A DNA stretch of 64,000 bases from Aphanomyces cochlioides (Eukaryota > Oomycota > Saprolegniomycetes > Saprolegniales > Verrucalvaceae), in contig JAHQRK010000010.1 of NCBI GenBank assembly GCA_019828595.1, forward strand, positions 682,001-746,000, in the 5' to 3' direction. Position numbers and translations under genes: made by a program. Numbering within the stretch: position 1 is the stretch's first letter; each line of letters begins with the position of its first letter. Below the pieces are notes generated by a model. It was not told the origin of the DNA and ran no database searches. It saw only the letters and a list, made by a program, of their open reading frames with translations. Below are positions 1-8,913 of this stretch, piece after piece.

Positions 1-184
1 AATGAAGACACAATTAGAGAGTTTGCGAAAAATAACAAATGCTTGTAGAATTTTACAAAGCATGCCACAAGAATTTGTTTGTTGCTGTCATTTGCGAACA
101 ATGACATTTTCTTGTAGCCAGAGTCTCTCAAATGTAATACCAAACGTGAAAGTCTATTTTTGAATTGGTGGCTTGCATCGACTG

Positions 185-1203
185 ATGAAGACGGCGCACT
201 GGTTTCAACTTTGGTCTTTGGTTAGCTCAGAAGCCAAGCAAGATATCGTACAAGTGGACATAAGCAAGTACACGAAGGACGACAGGCTCTGCAAGCAGCA
301 CTTTCGTTTTACGTCTGCTCAAATACATGAATTGGTGTCGTTGATGGAACTGCCCTGGGTGCTAACTCTGTCAAATGGCTCACGATGTCAACGAGAGACT
401 GCAATGCATGTTTTTCTCAAACGAATGTCATATCCAAGCCGCTTAATCGATCTCGAAGTGTTTTTTGGCATCGAGGCATCAGTTATATCGCGTATTGTCT
501 CGAAAGTATTCGATATATTGTACGGATTTCGAGGTATATTGCATTGGGATCATCACCGATTGACAAAAGAAACACTTACCAGTATGCAGAGGCGATAGTG
601 TCCAAAAGAGCACCATTGAATTGCGTGGTCGGTTTCATAGACGGCACCGTTCGTCCCATTGCTAGACCAACTCGATATCAAAGACCAACCTATAATGGCC
701 ACAAACGTGTCCACACCCTCAAATTTCAAAGTGTTTCTGCACCAGATGGCATGATCATTCATCTCAGTGGCCCATATGTCGGAAGTCGACACGATGCAAG
801 AATGCTACGTGAAAGCAAATTGTCTGAGGCATTATCAAAGCACATGAGGATTGGCGACACAACTTTTGTTATCTATGGAGATCCAGCTTATGGACTTGAA
901 AATCACATTATTTCACCATTTCGTGGAGCGAAGCTCACAAAGCCTCAAGAAGTTTTCAACAAACGTATGAGCAGAGTGCAGGTATCTGTTGAGTGGTGCT
1001 TTGGATCTGTCCTATCGAATTGGGCATTCATCGATTTCAAGAAGAACTTGAAAGTGTTTCTTCAACCGATTGGAAAACTATACGTTGTGGCTGTCCTGCT
1101 TCAAAACTTTCTTACATGCTACAATGGGAATATGTGCTCCAAGTTCTTTCGTTGCAAACCGCCAACTATACAAGAGTACTTTAGTTGTATTAAGAAGTAC
1201 TAA
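185..1203 (+). pseudogene. Harbinger-type DDE transposase, frameshifted
   Basis: The protein is read in two frames. The first (from the ATG at 185) gives a helical N-terminal region up to about 590. The second carries the DDE_Tnp_4-type catalytic core: FIDGTVR (first Asp), YGDPAYG (second Asp) and SVEWCFG (Glu), with the family signatures YNGHKR, SAPDGMI and GSRHDA between. Comparison with copies 2 and 3 places a one-base frameshift near 580-590, just before the first catalytic Asp. All three catalytic acids survive. It ends at the stop at 1201-1203, facing the accessory gene. Role by family: a nuclear cut-and-paste transposase acting with the Myb-like partner. No intact full-length frame remains. 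Confidence 0.85.
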
Positions 1204-1267
1204 TGAATCATTTCGTGCCATGAATAAGTTTATCCATCATGAGTTTCATCAACTCGAGCTGTTTGGA

Positions 1268-1876
1268 TTAAATTTCTTGCATCATTTGGATTGAGCACGT
1301 GGTATTATCCGCTTCTTGCTTTCGAATCTCCAATTCTTGCTTCATCAATTCCAGCTTCTCTTGTCGATGCTCGTTTTCATTTTTGAATTGTGATTCAAAC
1401 AGCTGAACAGCTTGACTCGTCTTCTTTTTGCCATGGTTGGCGTCACTACCCTCGTCTGTTTCTGATACTTTGGACATGATTGCTGCATTTCGAATTTTTT
1501 CGCCTTCATTTTCAAGTCGCTCCATTCGTGCTGCTTTTTCGCTGTTCTGGGATGGCTCCAGATTGTCTATAAGTTCAGCCAAGTCGCAGAGAAGTTGCTC
1601 TTTCTCTTCGTAGTCTTCGTTACAGCCGCTTTTTCGCAGCGATTCTAGCTCTTGTTTCCTCCAATATCCTAATAGAGATGTAGTCCTTTTGACCAAAATT
1701 TCTCTCGATGGAGCAATTGCTTGCGCATTGGCATGGGATGGACGTAGATAGTGAACAAATGCCTCTCGGACTTGCTCCCATACCTCAATTTTTCTACCAT
1801 GCTCAGCCCCAAATGGAAATTTAGCGATAACCTCTCGCAACAACGCTATGTCGTCTTTTGCAGCGAATCGGAACAT
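1268..1876 (-). pseudogene. Harbinger Myb/SANT-like accessory protein, 5' end disturbed
   Basis: An open frame of about 202 aa. Its start (MFRFAAKDDIALLREV) resembles the start of copy 2 (HAFRFKAASDIDLLKEV). Next come a helical region with ESLRKSGCNEDYEEKEQLL, shared by all three copies, and a charged C-terminal coiled coil. Just upstream in the same frame the DNA reads VKKRKV, a classical nuclear localisation signal, but a TGA precedes it and the nearest ATGs (1900-1945) are in another frame. The 5' end has therefore probably lost one base. By family, these proteins bind the element ends and help import the transposase into the nucleus. Confidence 0.7.
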
Positions 1877-2159
1877 GACTTTTCGCTTCTTGACCGGGCC
1901 TTCATGGCTGATACGCTTGACATGTCATCGTTCATCGTCGACATGTGAGTGCGAGAGGAAAAGCAAAAATGACTGGCTTGTAGAATCCACCTACAATCAA
2001 ATTTGACACTGGATTTTTCTCAAAAAAGCTTGTACATTCACTACAAACATATTTTACAAGACTTGTTATTTTTCGCAAACTCTCTATTAGAGAAATTCTG
2101 CTAAGTCGAATTTTATTGTGAAATTTCAACAAAAAAATGAATGGAATTTTCTGGCCGTT

Positions 2160-3432
2160 ATGATTTCTGCTATGTGGAATTCCTTCTCAAATTTCATTTT
2201 GGAACAAATGGACGAGACACTGGCTTTCGTTTTGTCGTCAGCAGCTCTCATGCACGAGTCGCTCAAGCTTTCAAAGGCAATACACATCCCGTCAGCCAGG
2301 TTCAACCTCAAGAAGCAGAGCGATTCAACCTGCGAGCACAACTTTCGCTTCACTCGTCGCGAAATTGAGCAATTGGCGACCTCTTTGGAGATCCCGGATC
2401 CATTTGAAACAAAGCATCGATATACAGCAACAAAAGAGGAAGCCTTGTGTATCATGCTCAATAAGTTTGCTTGGCCGCATCGTCTTGGGTCCATGGTGCT
2501 TCTTTTTGGGCGAAGCTCTATCGGAAATATCAAACGCAGTGATGGACTACATATACGAACGATTTGGGATGCTGCTGTATTGGGACGATCGTCGCTTGAA
2601 TGCAACTTGGATGGAATATTGCGCACAGGCCATATATGAGAAGGATGCTCCACTCAACACATGCATCGGGTTTATCGATGGGACAGTTAGAGGGATATGC
2701 AGACCAGGTAAGCAGGTACAAAAGGTGGCATGTAATGGACACAAGGTACACTCCTTTAAGGTTGCTCATGATGTCAATTGATAACTGTATGTAGAGAAAG
2801 CACGCCCTTAAGTTTCAATCAATATGTAGTCCTGATGGAATGATCATACACTTGCACGGTCCAGAACCTGGCTCAAGACATGATGCATATCTGTTAGAAC
2901 GAAGCAAGATCGCCCCGTATTTGCACAGCAGATTACTTGCCAACGAGAAGCGTTATATCATTTATGGCGATCCCGCCTATGCTATCAATGATGTCATTGT
3001 ATCTGGCTACAAAGGAGCTCGGTTGACCCCACTCGAAGCGGAATTCAACAAACGAATGAGCTCAGTTCGCGTCAGTGTCGAATGGGGTTTGGAATGGTCT
3101 TGAAACTGTGGACGATGGTTGATTACAAAGGTGGTCAAAAGGTTTGGTCTCGGGCAGTTGGCAAACAGTACGCCGTCGCGGTCTTGCTAACCCATTTTCA
3201 TACCTGCTTGAAGCAAAAGAATCAAATCTCATTGCATTTTGGATTATGTCCACCAGCTCTGAATTCCTATATAGAATGGGCACTAAATACTTCGTGCTTT
3301 TCTAACTTTTTAATCAACTCAAGCATGAGATTCATCTGTGCCTCACGTTCACTTCTTTCCATGGCAAGCCGAGCTTCTCTTTCAGCCTTCTCATACACAA
3401 AACGAGCTTCGTCCAGATCCATGTTTCGTTGA
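2160..3432 (+). pseudogene. Harbinger-type DDE transposase, one intron and two frameshifts
   Basis: Frame 1 runs from about 2160 to about 2513 (HNFRFTRREIEQL, then KFAWPHRLGS). A one-base insertion near 2513 moves the reading to a second frame carrying WDDRRLNATW and FIDGTVRGI (first Asp). A 49-nt GT-AG intron (2746-2794) then restores NGHK-RKHALKFQS followed by SPDGMIIHLHGPEPGSRHDA. The second Asp is in YGDPAYA and the Glu in SVEWG. A one-base loss near 3090 shifts the C-terminus (LWTMVDYKGGQKVW). All three catalytic acids persist, but the gene cannot be translated intact. The 3' end overlaps the accessory gene tail to tail. Confidence 0.8.
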
Positions 3433-4077
3433 GCCAAGTGTATTTCGTCTTTTTCAAATCGTTGCTGGCTTTGATGAAGCTGGCAAGTTCACTAAACATG
3501 TCGTTGGCGGGCGTTTCAATTGTCCTTCGCTGCTTTTTTTCAACCACCAAGTGCTCCTCTCCAGCGTTGTCGCTCTCATCTTTTTTGTCAAGTGCACGCT
3601 TCAGTTTACCGAGCGCAGCGCTTCTTATTTTCTCCCCGTCGCTTTCACGCCTGCAAAGTTTGCTCGTCTGCTCATCCTTCTTTGCTTGCCGGCGAACTGA
3701 GTTTTCTACCATCTAGAATAATGGATCAGTGTCCTCACACACATAAGATAATTCACCAAGTCGGATATGTCTTGCAATAATTGGTCTCTCTCATTGTATT
3801 CCTCTTCTGTTCCCGAGGCTCGAAGCGATTTTACTGCGTCTTGTTTGAATGCGTGTATCAGGTTATCAAAGCGCTTGCGGCATCCCACAACAGTGACCTT
3901 ATCACCATAGATTTCCATCATGTGGTTGCCCACTTCATCCCAACGCGACTTTGTTTGACCAAAATGTGCGTCGAAAGGCTGAATATGTATAACTTCCTTC
4001 AGAAGGTCAATATCTGACGCTGCCTTAAAGCGGAAGGCGTGTTTGCGCTTGTTTTCGTCCATCGTATCCGCCTCCAT
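3332..4077 (-). pseudogene. Harbinger Myb/SANT-like accessory protein, broken
   Basis: The first part starts at the ATG at 4077 (MEADTMDENKRKHAFRF), has a basic N-terminus, a SANT-like region (RWDEVGNHMM) and the shared KSLRASGTEEEYNERDQLL segment. Its frame is lost near 3740. The second part (from about 3712) continues with a charged coiled coil (ESDGEKIRSAALGKLKRA). The only GT-AG pair that would join the parts in frame spans 26 nt, too short for an intron here, so a frameshift is more likely. The partner transposase is the convergent gene in the same element. Confidence 0.65.
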
Positions 4078-4236
4078 CCACCTCAGCGTCACTGGGAAAA
4101 GGTCTGGCTTGTGTGTGTTCCGAATGTCAAAACGTTTACCGGATATTTCCTTGTGTGATCCCCACAAGCAATTTCTCACAAGGATTTCTATTTAGCAGAA
4201 TTTGTCTAATAGACAAATCCTGAGAGTTTTCGGACA

Positions 4237-4284
4237 CCACTTTCGAGTTGAGATTCGAGATAGCCGATCTCAACTCGAAAGTGG
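4237..4284. repeat. 18-bp perfect hairpin inside the left end of copy 3
   Basis: Arms 4237-4254 and 4267-4284 are perfectly complementary over 18 bp around a 12-nt loop. The left arm is part of the terminal repeat of copy 3, so the hairpin is an extra inverted copy of the element end placed next to itself. Confidence 0.85.
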
Positions 4285-4448
4285 ACTTTCACGACTTTCG
4301 GAGGGGGAACACTTGAGAACGAAACATTCGGATCCGAATAAAAGACACCTCACATCTTCACTGCATTTCATCTTCGTAGCTCATCGATGCGCCTCTCACG
4401 ATACCAGAGCAAGCGTGAGATTATGGCACTCGTGGCATCAGTTCTCGA

Positions 4449-4541
4449 GCAATCTCATGGCGATATCAATGTATTCCTTTCGGTGATGGAGGATAGCAAT
4501 CTCATGGCGATATCAATGTATTCCTTTCGGTGATGGAGGAT
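4449..4541. repeat. 47-bp tandem duplication
   Basis: Unit 1 (4449-4495) is repeated as unit 2 (4496-4541) with almost no difference. Since 47 is not a multiple of three, the duplication shifts the transposase frame just before the first catalytic Asp and is itself a disabling mutation of copy 3. Confidence 0.9.
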
Positions 4542-5135
4542 TGTATTGCCTTCATCGACGGAACTAAACAGTATATCAGCCGACCGACTGCTCGAAGTGA
4601 CGCTTTGCCCGACGAAAACCTTCAAAGATCCGTGTTCAATGGGCATCCCAGACGCCATTGCTTAAACTGGCAAGGGATAACAGCACCTGATGGATTGATA
4701 ATAAGCATGTTTGGCCCAGTCGAGGGCCGAAGGCATGATTCAACAATGTTGTCAATGAGTGGTGTCTTAGAAAAGATGGAAAACAACCCCAATTTGAGTC
4801 AATTTTGTTTGTATGGTGACCCAGCCTATGGCTGCCGCGATTGTCTCGCTTGTCCATTTCCATTAGCCCCACAAGGGTCACCAGAAGCTCGTTTCAACTC
4901 TGCTATGAGCGCAGTGAGGGAGTCTGTTGAATGGAGCTTTCACATAGTCAAATCGTTGTGGTCATAGGTCAGTTACGACAAGAAGATGAAGGTGCGAAAC
5001 AGCCCAGTTGGAGTTTTCTGGCTAGTCGCCACTCTGCTTACCAATTGCCAAACATGTCTGAAGCCGAATGGCAACCAAGTTTCAATGAATTTTGATTTAC
5101 AGCCACCTAGCCTAAACGACTATCTTTATCCTTAG
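4530..5135 (+). pseudogene. Harbinger-type transposase catalytic core, internal stop
   Basis: Only the catalytic half is readable: FIDGTKQYISRP (first Asp), VFNGHPRRH, TAPDGLII, GRRHDS, YGDPAYG (second Asp) and SVEWSF (Glu). After KSLWS an in-frame TAG stops translation near 4967. The same frame then continues without a stop as VSYDKKMKVRNSPVGVFWLV to the TAG at 5133-5135, exactly the expected C-terminus. The N-terminal domain present in copies 1 and 2 is missing. The core is well conserved, so decay may be fairly recent. Confidence 0.8.
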
Positions 5136-5152
5136 TCATAACCATCTTTGAT

Positions 5153-5785
5153 TTACTTCTGTAAAAGTGCTGTCACTAGATCTAAAATCACCTTTTGTGT
5201 TGCTGCTTGCGCCTGGGCCTGCGTCTGGGCTTGCGTTCTATCGAACTCAAGTCGTTCAAGTAATATTTCGTTTGGACGAGCTTCTTGTTCATTCTTTTCT
5301 TGAATGCCTTTCTGGATGGTTTCAACAAGAGAGACTATGTCAACTGCAGGTGCCTTGTCCTTCTTGGATCTCTTTGCGTGTTGGGTTGTTGGATCGGCAT
5401 CATGAAATTCTCTCATTGCCATTTTGCGCATGATCATTCCCGACGTCTCAATTCCTTCAGCTTTGCGTTTTGCTGAATCTCTCTTTTCGAGTGAAGTCTC
5501 GGTAAAGTCGGTCATTCGCGACGAAATATCGTTAAGCAATTGTTCGCGCTCGTCGAATTCCTCAGACGTTCCAGATTTGCGCATTGATTCGAGTTTGCTT
5601 TGCTTAAACTTTTTCATAAGCAGTTCAAAGCGACTTTTTACAGCACCTGCGGTCGTGTTGAGTCGAAAACCTCTTGCCGCTTTAAGGTTGTCAGCAATAC
5701 TGGCCAACTCGGCCATTGTTTTGCCGTACGGAGCCTCCCACGGCTTCGAATGGGAAACATTCTTGAGCAGCTCAATGTCGTGCAT
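5153..5785 (-). pseudogene. Harbinger Myb/SANT-like accessory protein, copy 3
   Basis: An open frame of 210 aa beginning at MHDIELLKNVSHSKPWEAPY. It has a SANT-like helical region, then LESMRKSGTSEEFDEREQLL (the segment shared with the other two copies), a basic stretch (HAKRSKKDK) and a glutamine/alanine-rich tail (QAQTQAQAQAATQ). The natural start seems to be the ATG near 5864 (MASPSVSPPAEEEA), but that frame stops after SS. A third frame holds KKPTKKRS, a likely nuclear signal. The N-terminus is therefore frame-shifted. Confidence 0.65.
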
Positions 5786-6044
5786 GCAGGCAAATCATGA
5801 GGAAGCGGGCTTCTCTTCTTGGTGGGCTTCTTCCTCGGCGGGAGGCGACACGGATGGACTTGCCATGGCAAATCCAAGTATGCGAGAGCGACTGGCTCTA
5901 GCTTTCTGGACGATTATGCGTATCTTTTGCTTGCTGAGAACCAGGCCACGGATCTGAAAATTCGAGAATTGATTTATAAGGGTTTATCATTTTATAGAGG
6001 TATATCTGGTGGATCTCAAGTCTAAAGTGGCTCCGAAAACTCTC

Positions 6045-7225
6045 CATTGTCCTTTTCAGTTTTGGCAGGTCATTGGCCAAATCGCATATTAATCGAATAC
6101 TGAAATTAATATGAAATATTGTATAGTATACAAATTTAAGTACATTTTCTTCCTAGCAATTGTACTGAGCTAAGTTCACTGACACCTGCATCCCAGAATA
6201 CCACCACACATGATTTCTACGCCAACTACTACCTCGCTATGAAGCGTCAAGACGCCGCGCGTATCTTCCGCGAGTCAGCGTCCATCATGGCCTTTCCCCA
6301 TTGCCTTTCCCCCAAGTCACAAAACTAAGGTGATTTGATTGGTCAAAATATGGAAAATACTGATCTATGATTGGTTAGTCGATTGTTAGTCGATTCTGGT
6401 GAGTCGATTCGATTCGACAGCCCAGTCCAATTTGGAATCGAATGAATAATATGAATTCAAATGCATTCGCTTTTTCAAACTAATATTGTGCTTTCTACTC
6501 AAAATTTCCTCCGGCGATTGGTTGAATCAACCGCCGGCAAATCGCCAGACCTCCGAAATATAATACAAATATCAAGTTTAGAAGGTTATTTTGACCTTTA
6601 GTTGAAGTCTTGATCGGGATGGTACACGAAATCGACGAAGCTTCGTCGCTGCGCTGGCGAGGCCAGAGGCCTCTCCAGTCGTTGTACGCTCAACGTGAGG
6701 AGCGCTGAATAACGTGGAATTCTCTTCGAGGTGGGGTCGCTGTGGAAGATTGTTGAGAGTCATTGAGATGGCGTGAGATTTGCAGCTTTTCTCTCACAAA
6801 CTTAGGTCAGTTTTCAGCCAATCAATTGATAGTAAAATTATTTTTAGCCAATCATATTGTCCGGACGATTTCCAGGCGATTGGAAATATCGCCTGAAATT
6901 GGCAAATTTGGACGGAAATCACAATACTAGTAGTGTACAACAATGAGGCAAATTGCTTATGAAAAGAGTGAGATAATTACCAGGCTAGGAGTTTTGAGAG
7001 GCGCACAAGGTTTTTCTCGCACAAACTTTGATGGATAAACCGAGATGCCAATGGAACGGGACCATGCTTCTATGTTCTATCAAGACATCACACTCGTTCG
7101 GGTTGAAAAACAATAATTTTTGATCAAATGTAACGAGTTGTTGCTCTTGACTGTATTCACAATCGTGTGGAATCTTATACCCGGGTTTTAGTGTAAATAC
7201 TGGGGATGAGATGAGTCTGTCTGCA
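6045..7225. other. Non-coding stretch right of the Harbinger cluster
   Basis: No convincing coding frame. The DNA is AT-rich and holds inverted fragments around GGCGATTGG/CCAATCGCC, suggesting old transposon debris. A possible MITE inside it is listed separately. Confidence 0.6.
6481..6929. mobile_element. Possible MITE of about 450 bp
   Basis: Ends TAATATTGTGCTTT (from 6481) and the complement of TAGTATTGTGATTT (to 6929) form imperfect inverted repeats. Patchy inward similarity follows (AAATTT, then GGCGAT). There is no coding potential inside. No target duplication could be fixed. Confidence 0.35.
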
Positions 7226-7254
7226 TTATCCGGACTAAGTCGTTTTATCCGGAT
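7226..7254 (+). promoter_or_regulatory. Paired TTATCCGGA boxes upstream of the CIA30 gene
   Basis: TTATCCGGA at 7226-7234 and TTATCCGGAT at 7245-7254, both in the sense orientation, 57 and 38 nt upstream of the ATG at 7283. The same oriented motif precedes several other genes in this window. Confidence 0.55.
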
Positions 7255-7282
7255 GCCATTGTAGTGTGTCTGTGAGGTGACT

Positions 7283-8391
7283 ATGGCGAAGCGTGTGAGC
7301 TTCCTCCGGAAGGTGGCCGCATCGGCCGAGTCTGCCATCATATCTACCAAGCAGAGTACGTATATTAAGCTCATTTTGGTCTCGTTAATCATTCTGCAGT
7401 GTTTGGTATGAAGATTCAAATACCGAAAGAGGCTGCTATCTTCCAATTCAATGACCCAACGAGCACAGAAGGCTGGCTCGTGTCAAGTGATCGCGCCATT
7501 GGAGGTACGATGATATGAAATCGAGAAGGCTGTAATAACAGCGACCAATAGGCCAGTCTACTTGCTCATTCAAACACGAACCTGCCCAAAACTCGGACGA
7601 TCCTGAAGGCGGCTCTGGTATGCATCCACTGGCTGCAACAATTCTCATGAAGATGTCCAGCGGTGTTCTCAGGAACGCTGAGCTTGAGCTTACAACCAAC
7701 AGAGCAATTCGTTGTCCGAAGTGGCTACTGCGCAATCCGTGGCAAAGTACCGCGACATATTATGCTCCATGGCTATGAAGGCTTAGCCATGCGAATCAAA
7801 ACGGATGGCCGCGTGTACGTGGTCTTTATGCCAGCGTTATCATCTGACTCATTCTTTAGATATCGCATCAATGCACAAGCAGATGGATGGAACCCTCATG
7901 ACTTGTACATGGGCTTTCTAAAAGCTCCTCCCAACGAATGGGTTGAAGCCGAGGTATGCAATCACTGGCGAAGACTTCATGAAGCCAAATACCCTCTAGC
8001 TGAAGTTTAGCGACTTTATCCTGACGTCTCGAGGATATGCACAAGTTGATGACCCAAACAAACTCAATCCTGCCAAACTCGCGACTGTAGGTAGCTTGCA
8101 ATAGGTTGTGTCTGAAGAACACCTACGAACAGATTGGCATTGCATTGGCCGACGAGAAAGAAGGCGATTTCCATTTTGCTATCGATTGGATCAAAGCAGT
8201 TGAGAAGGTTGAGACGACCAACTTGTACCCGAAGCCAACCGTGACGATCAAAGAGTACGGTCTCCGTTCTGTAGATATGACCCCTCACACCGCCCTACAG
8301 AGACACAGAAGTCCACGAAGACGAAGTCAAAGAAGTCGAGGAGACAAAACCAGTACCCAAGCGTCCACGCAACCCCGACTTGATGATTTAA
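7283..8391 (+). CDS. NDUFAF1: Complex I intermediate-associated protein 30 (CIA30/NDUFAF1) homologue
   Basis: Eight exons join to 264 aa: 7283-7355, 7400-7504, 7552-7617, 7661-7814, 7860-7953, 8000-8086, 8133-8259 and 8303-8391. All introns are GT-AG and 43-47 nt. The core shows the CIA30 pattern: a WLVSSDRAIGG-QS strand, GYCAIRGKVP, YEGLAMRIKTDGR, WNPHDLYMGFL and the final beta segment FSDFILTSRGYA. The basic N-terminus (MAKRVSFLRKV) fits mitochondrial import and the acidic tail is low complexity. By family it helps assemble the membrane arm of respiratory complex I. The next gene is convergent, with stop codons 40 bp apart. Function rests on fold similarity. Confidence 0.8.
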
Positions 8392-8430
8392 GAAACCCAA
8401 CAGAGTGTCTTGCGATCAACAGTGTGTATA

Positions 8431-8796
8431 TTATACTTCATCTTCACGGAGCAACATGTTGGGGATGCCATCCACAATTGGAAACTCGCGGCCCGATTCA
8501 GGACAGACGAGCGTGCCTTTCTTCACATGGACATCGAGTAATGCATGGTGGATCTTCTTGAGCACTTCTTCGTTTGTCTTGTCTTCTTCCGTCAACGTCT
8601 CGGCCACTTCGAGTTGCAAAGCCGTCGCACCTGCTTTGAAGGCCGCCCAGTCAATTTTACCCACCATCTTGACAATAAATTCGGCGTTGAACTCGGATTC
8701 AACAACTTCTGTCTCTTCAGGTTTGAGGATCAATGGGAACCCATTCGTCACTCCCTTCTTGTTGCACATGAGCATGTTGTGTGTGATCAACCGCAT
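8431..8796 (-). CDS. TRM112: TRM112-like methyltransferase activator subunit
   Basis: A single exon of 121 aa. The ATG at 8796 gives MRLITHNMLM, matching the start of the family; upstream codons in the same frame have no ATG. Conserved landmarks are EFNAEFIVKM, KIDWAAF, IHHALLDVHV, GTLVCPESGREFPI and GIPNMLLREDE at the C-terminus. TRM112 is the small obligate partner that stabilises tRNA, rRNA and release-factor methyltransferases (Trm9, Trm11, Bud23 and Mtq2 types). Only one cysteine remains in the CPESGR segment, so the zinc site of yeast Trm112 is probably absent, as in the animal protein. Paired TCCGGATAA boxes lie upstream. Confidence 0.92.
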   Translation of the reverse strand: MRLITHNMLMCNKKGVTNGFPLILKPEETEVVESEFNAEFIVKMVGKIDWAAFKAGATALQLEVAETLTEEDKTNEEVLKKIHHALLDVHVKKGTLVCPESGREFPIVDGIPNMLLREDEV

Positions 8797-8835
8797 CGCC
8801 GCCGTGTCCAATGCCAATCGTTTAATTTGTGTTTG

Positions 8836-8867
8836 TCCGGATAAAAGATCTCAAGAGATCCGGATAA
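8836..8867 (-). promoter_or_regulatory. Paired TTATCCGGA boxes upstream of TRM112
   Basis: TCCGGATAA on plus at 8836-8844 and 8859-8867, which is TTATCCGGA in the direction of the gene, 48 and 71 nt upstream of the ATG at 8796. Confidence 0.55.
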
Positions 8868-8913
8868 TATGCAGGAAAAAGTTTATTCGGACATACCGGG
8901 ATCGGATCGAATA

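Larger units (their letters stand above)
15..2086 (+). mobile_element. PIF/Harbinger-like DNA transposon, copy 1
   Basis: A 24-bp perfect terminal inverted repeat bounds the element (15-38 and 2063-2086). Inside are a plus-strand DDE transposase and a convergent minus-strand Myb/SANT-like gene, the two-gene layout usual for autonomous PIF/Harbinger elements. TTA lies beside the left repeat (14-16) and at 2087-2089, but an exact 3-bp target duplication cannot be fixed because the next element abuts directly. The transposase frame is broken, so this copy is probably inactive. Confidence 0.85.
2083..4213 (+). mobile_element. PIF/Harbinger-like DNA transposon, copy 2
   Basis: Terminal repeats lie at 2083-2104 and 4192-4213 (21 of 22 bases inverted-identical), and weaker similarity continues inward for about 20 bp. 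The left repeat overlaps the last bases of copy 1, so the two elements abut through a shared TCTA/TTA junction. Gene order equals copy 1: transposase on plus, Myb-like gene on minus. The sequence has diverged strongly from copy 1, so this is a related family member rather than a recent duplicate. Confidence 0.8.
4222..6044 (+). mobile_element. PIF/Harbinger-like DNA transposon, copy 3
   Basis: Inverted ends GAGAGTTTTCGGA at 4222-4234 and its complement at 6032-6044. After a short indel the similarity continues inward (CCACTTT..., ...TTGAGAT). It contains a plus-strand DDE transposase missing most of its N-terminus and a minus-strand Myb-like gene. It follows copy 2 after only about 8 bp, giving three elements in tandem. 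No clear target-site duplication was seen. Confidence 0.75.
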
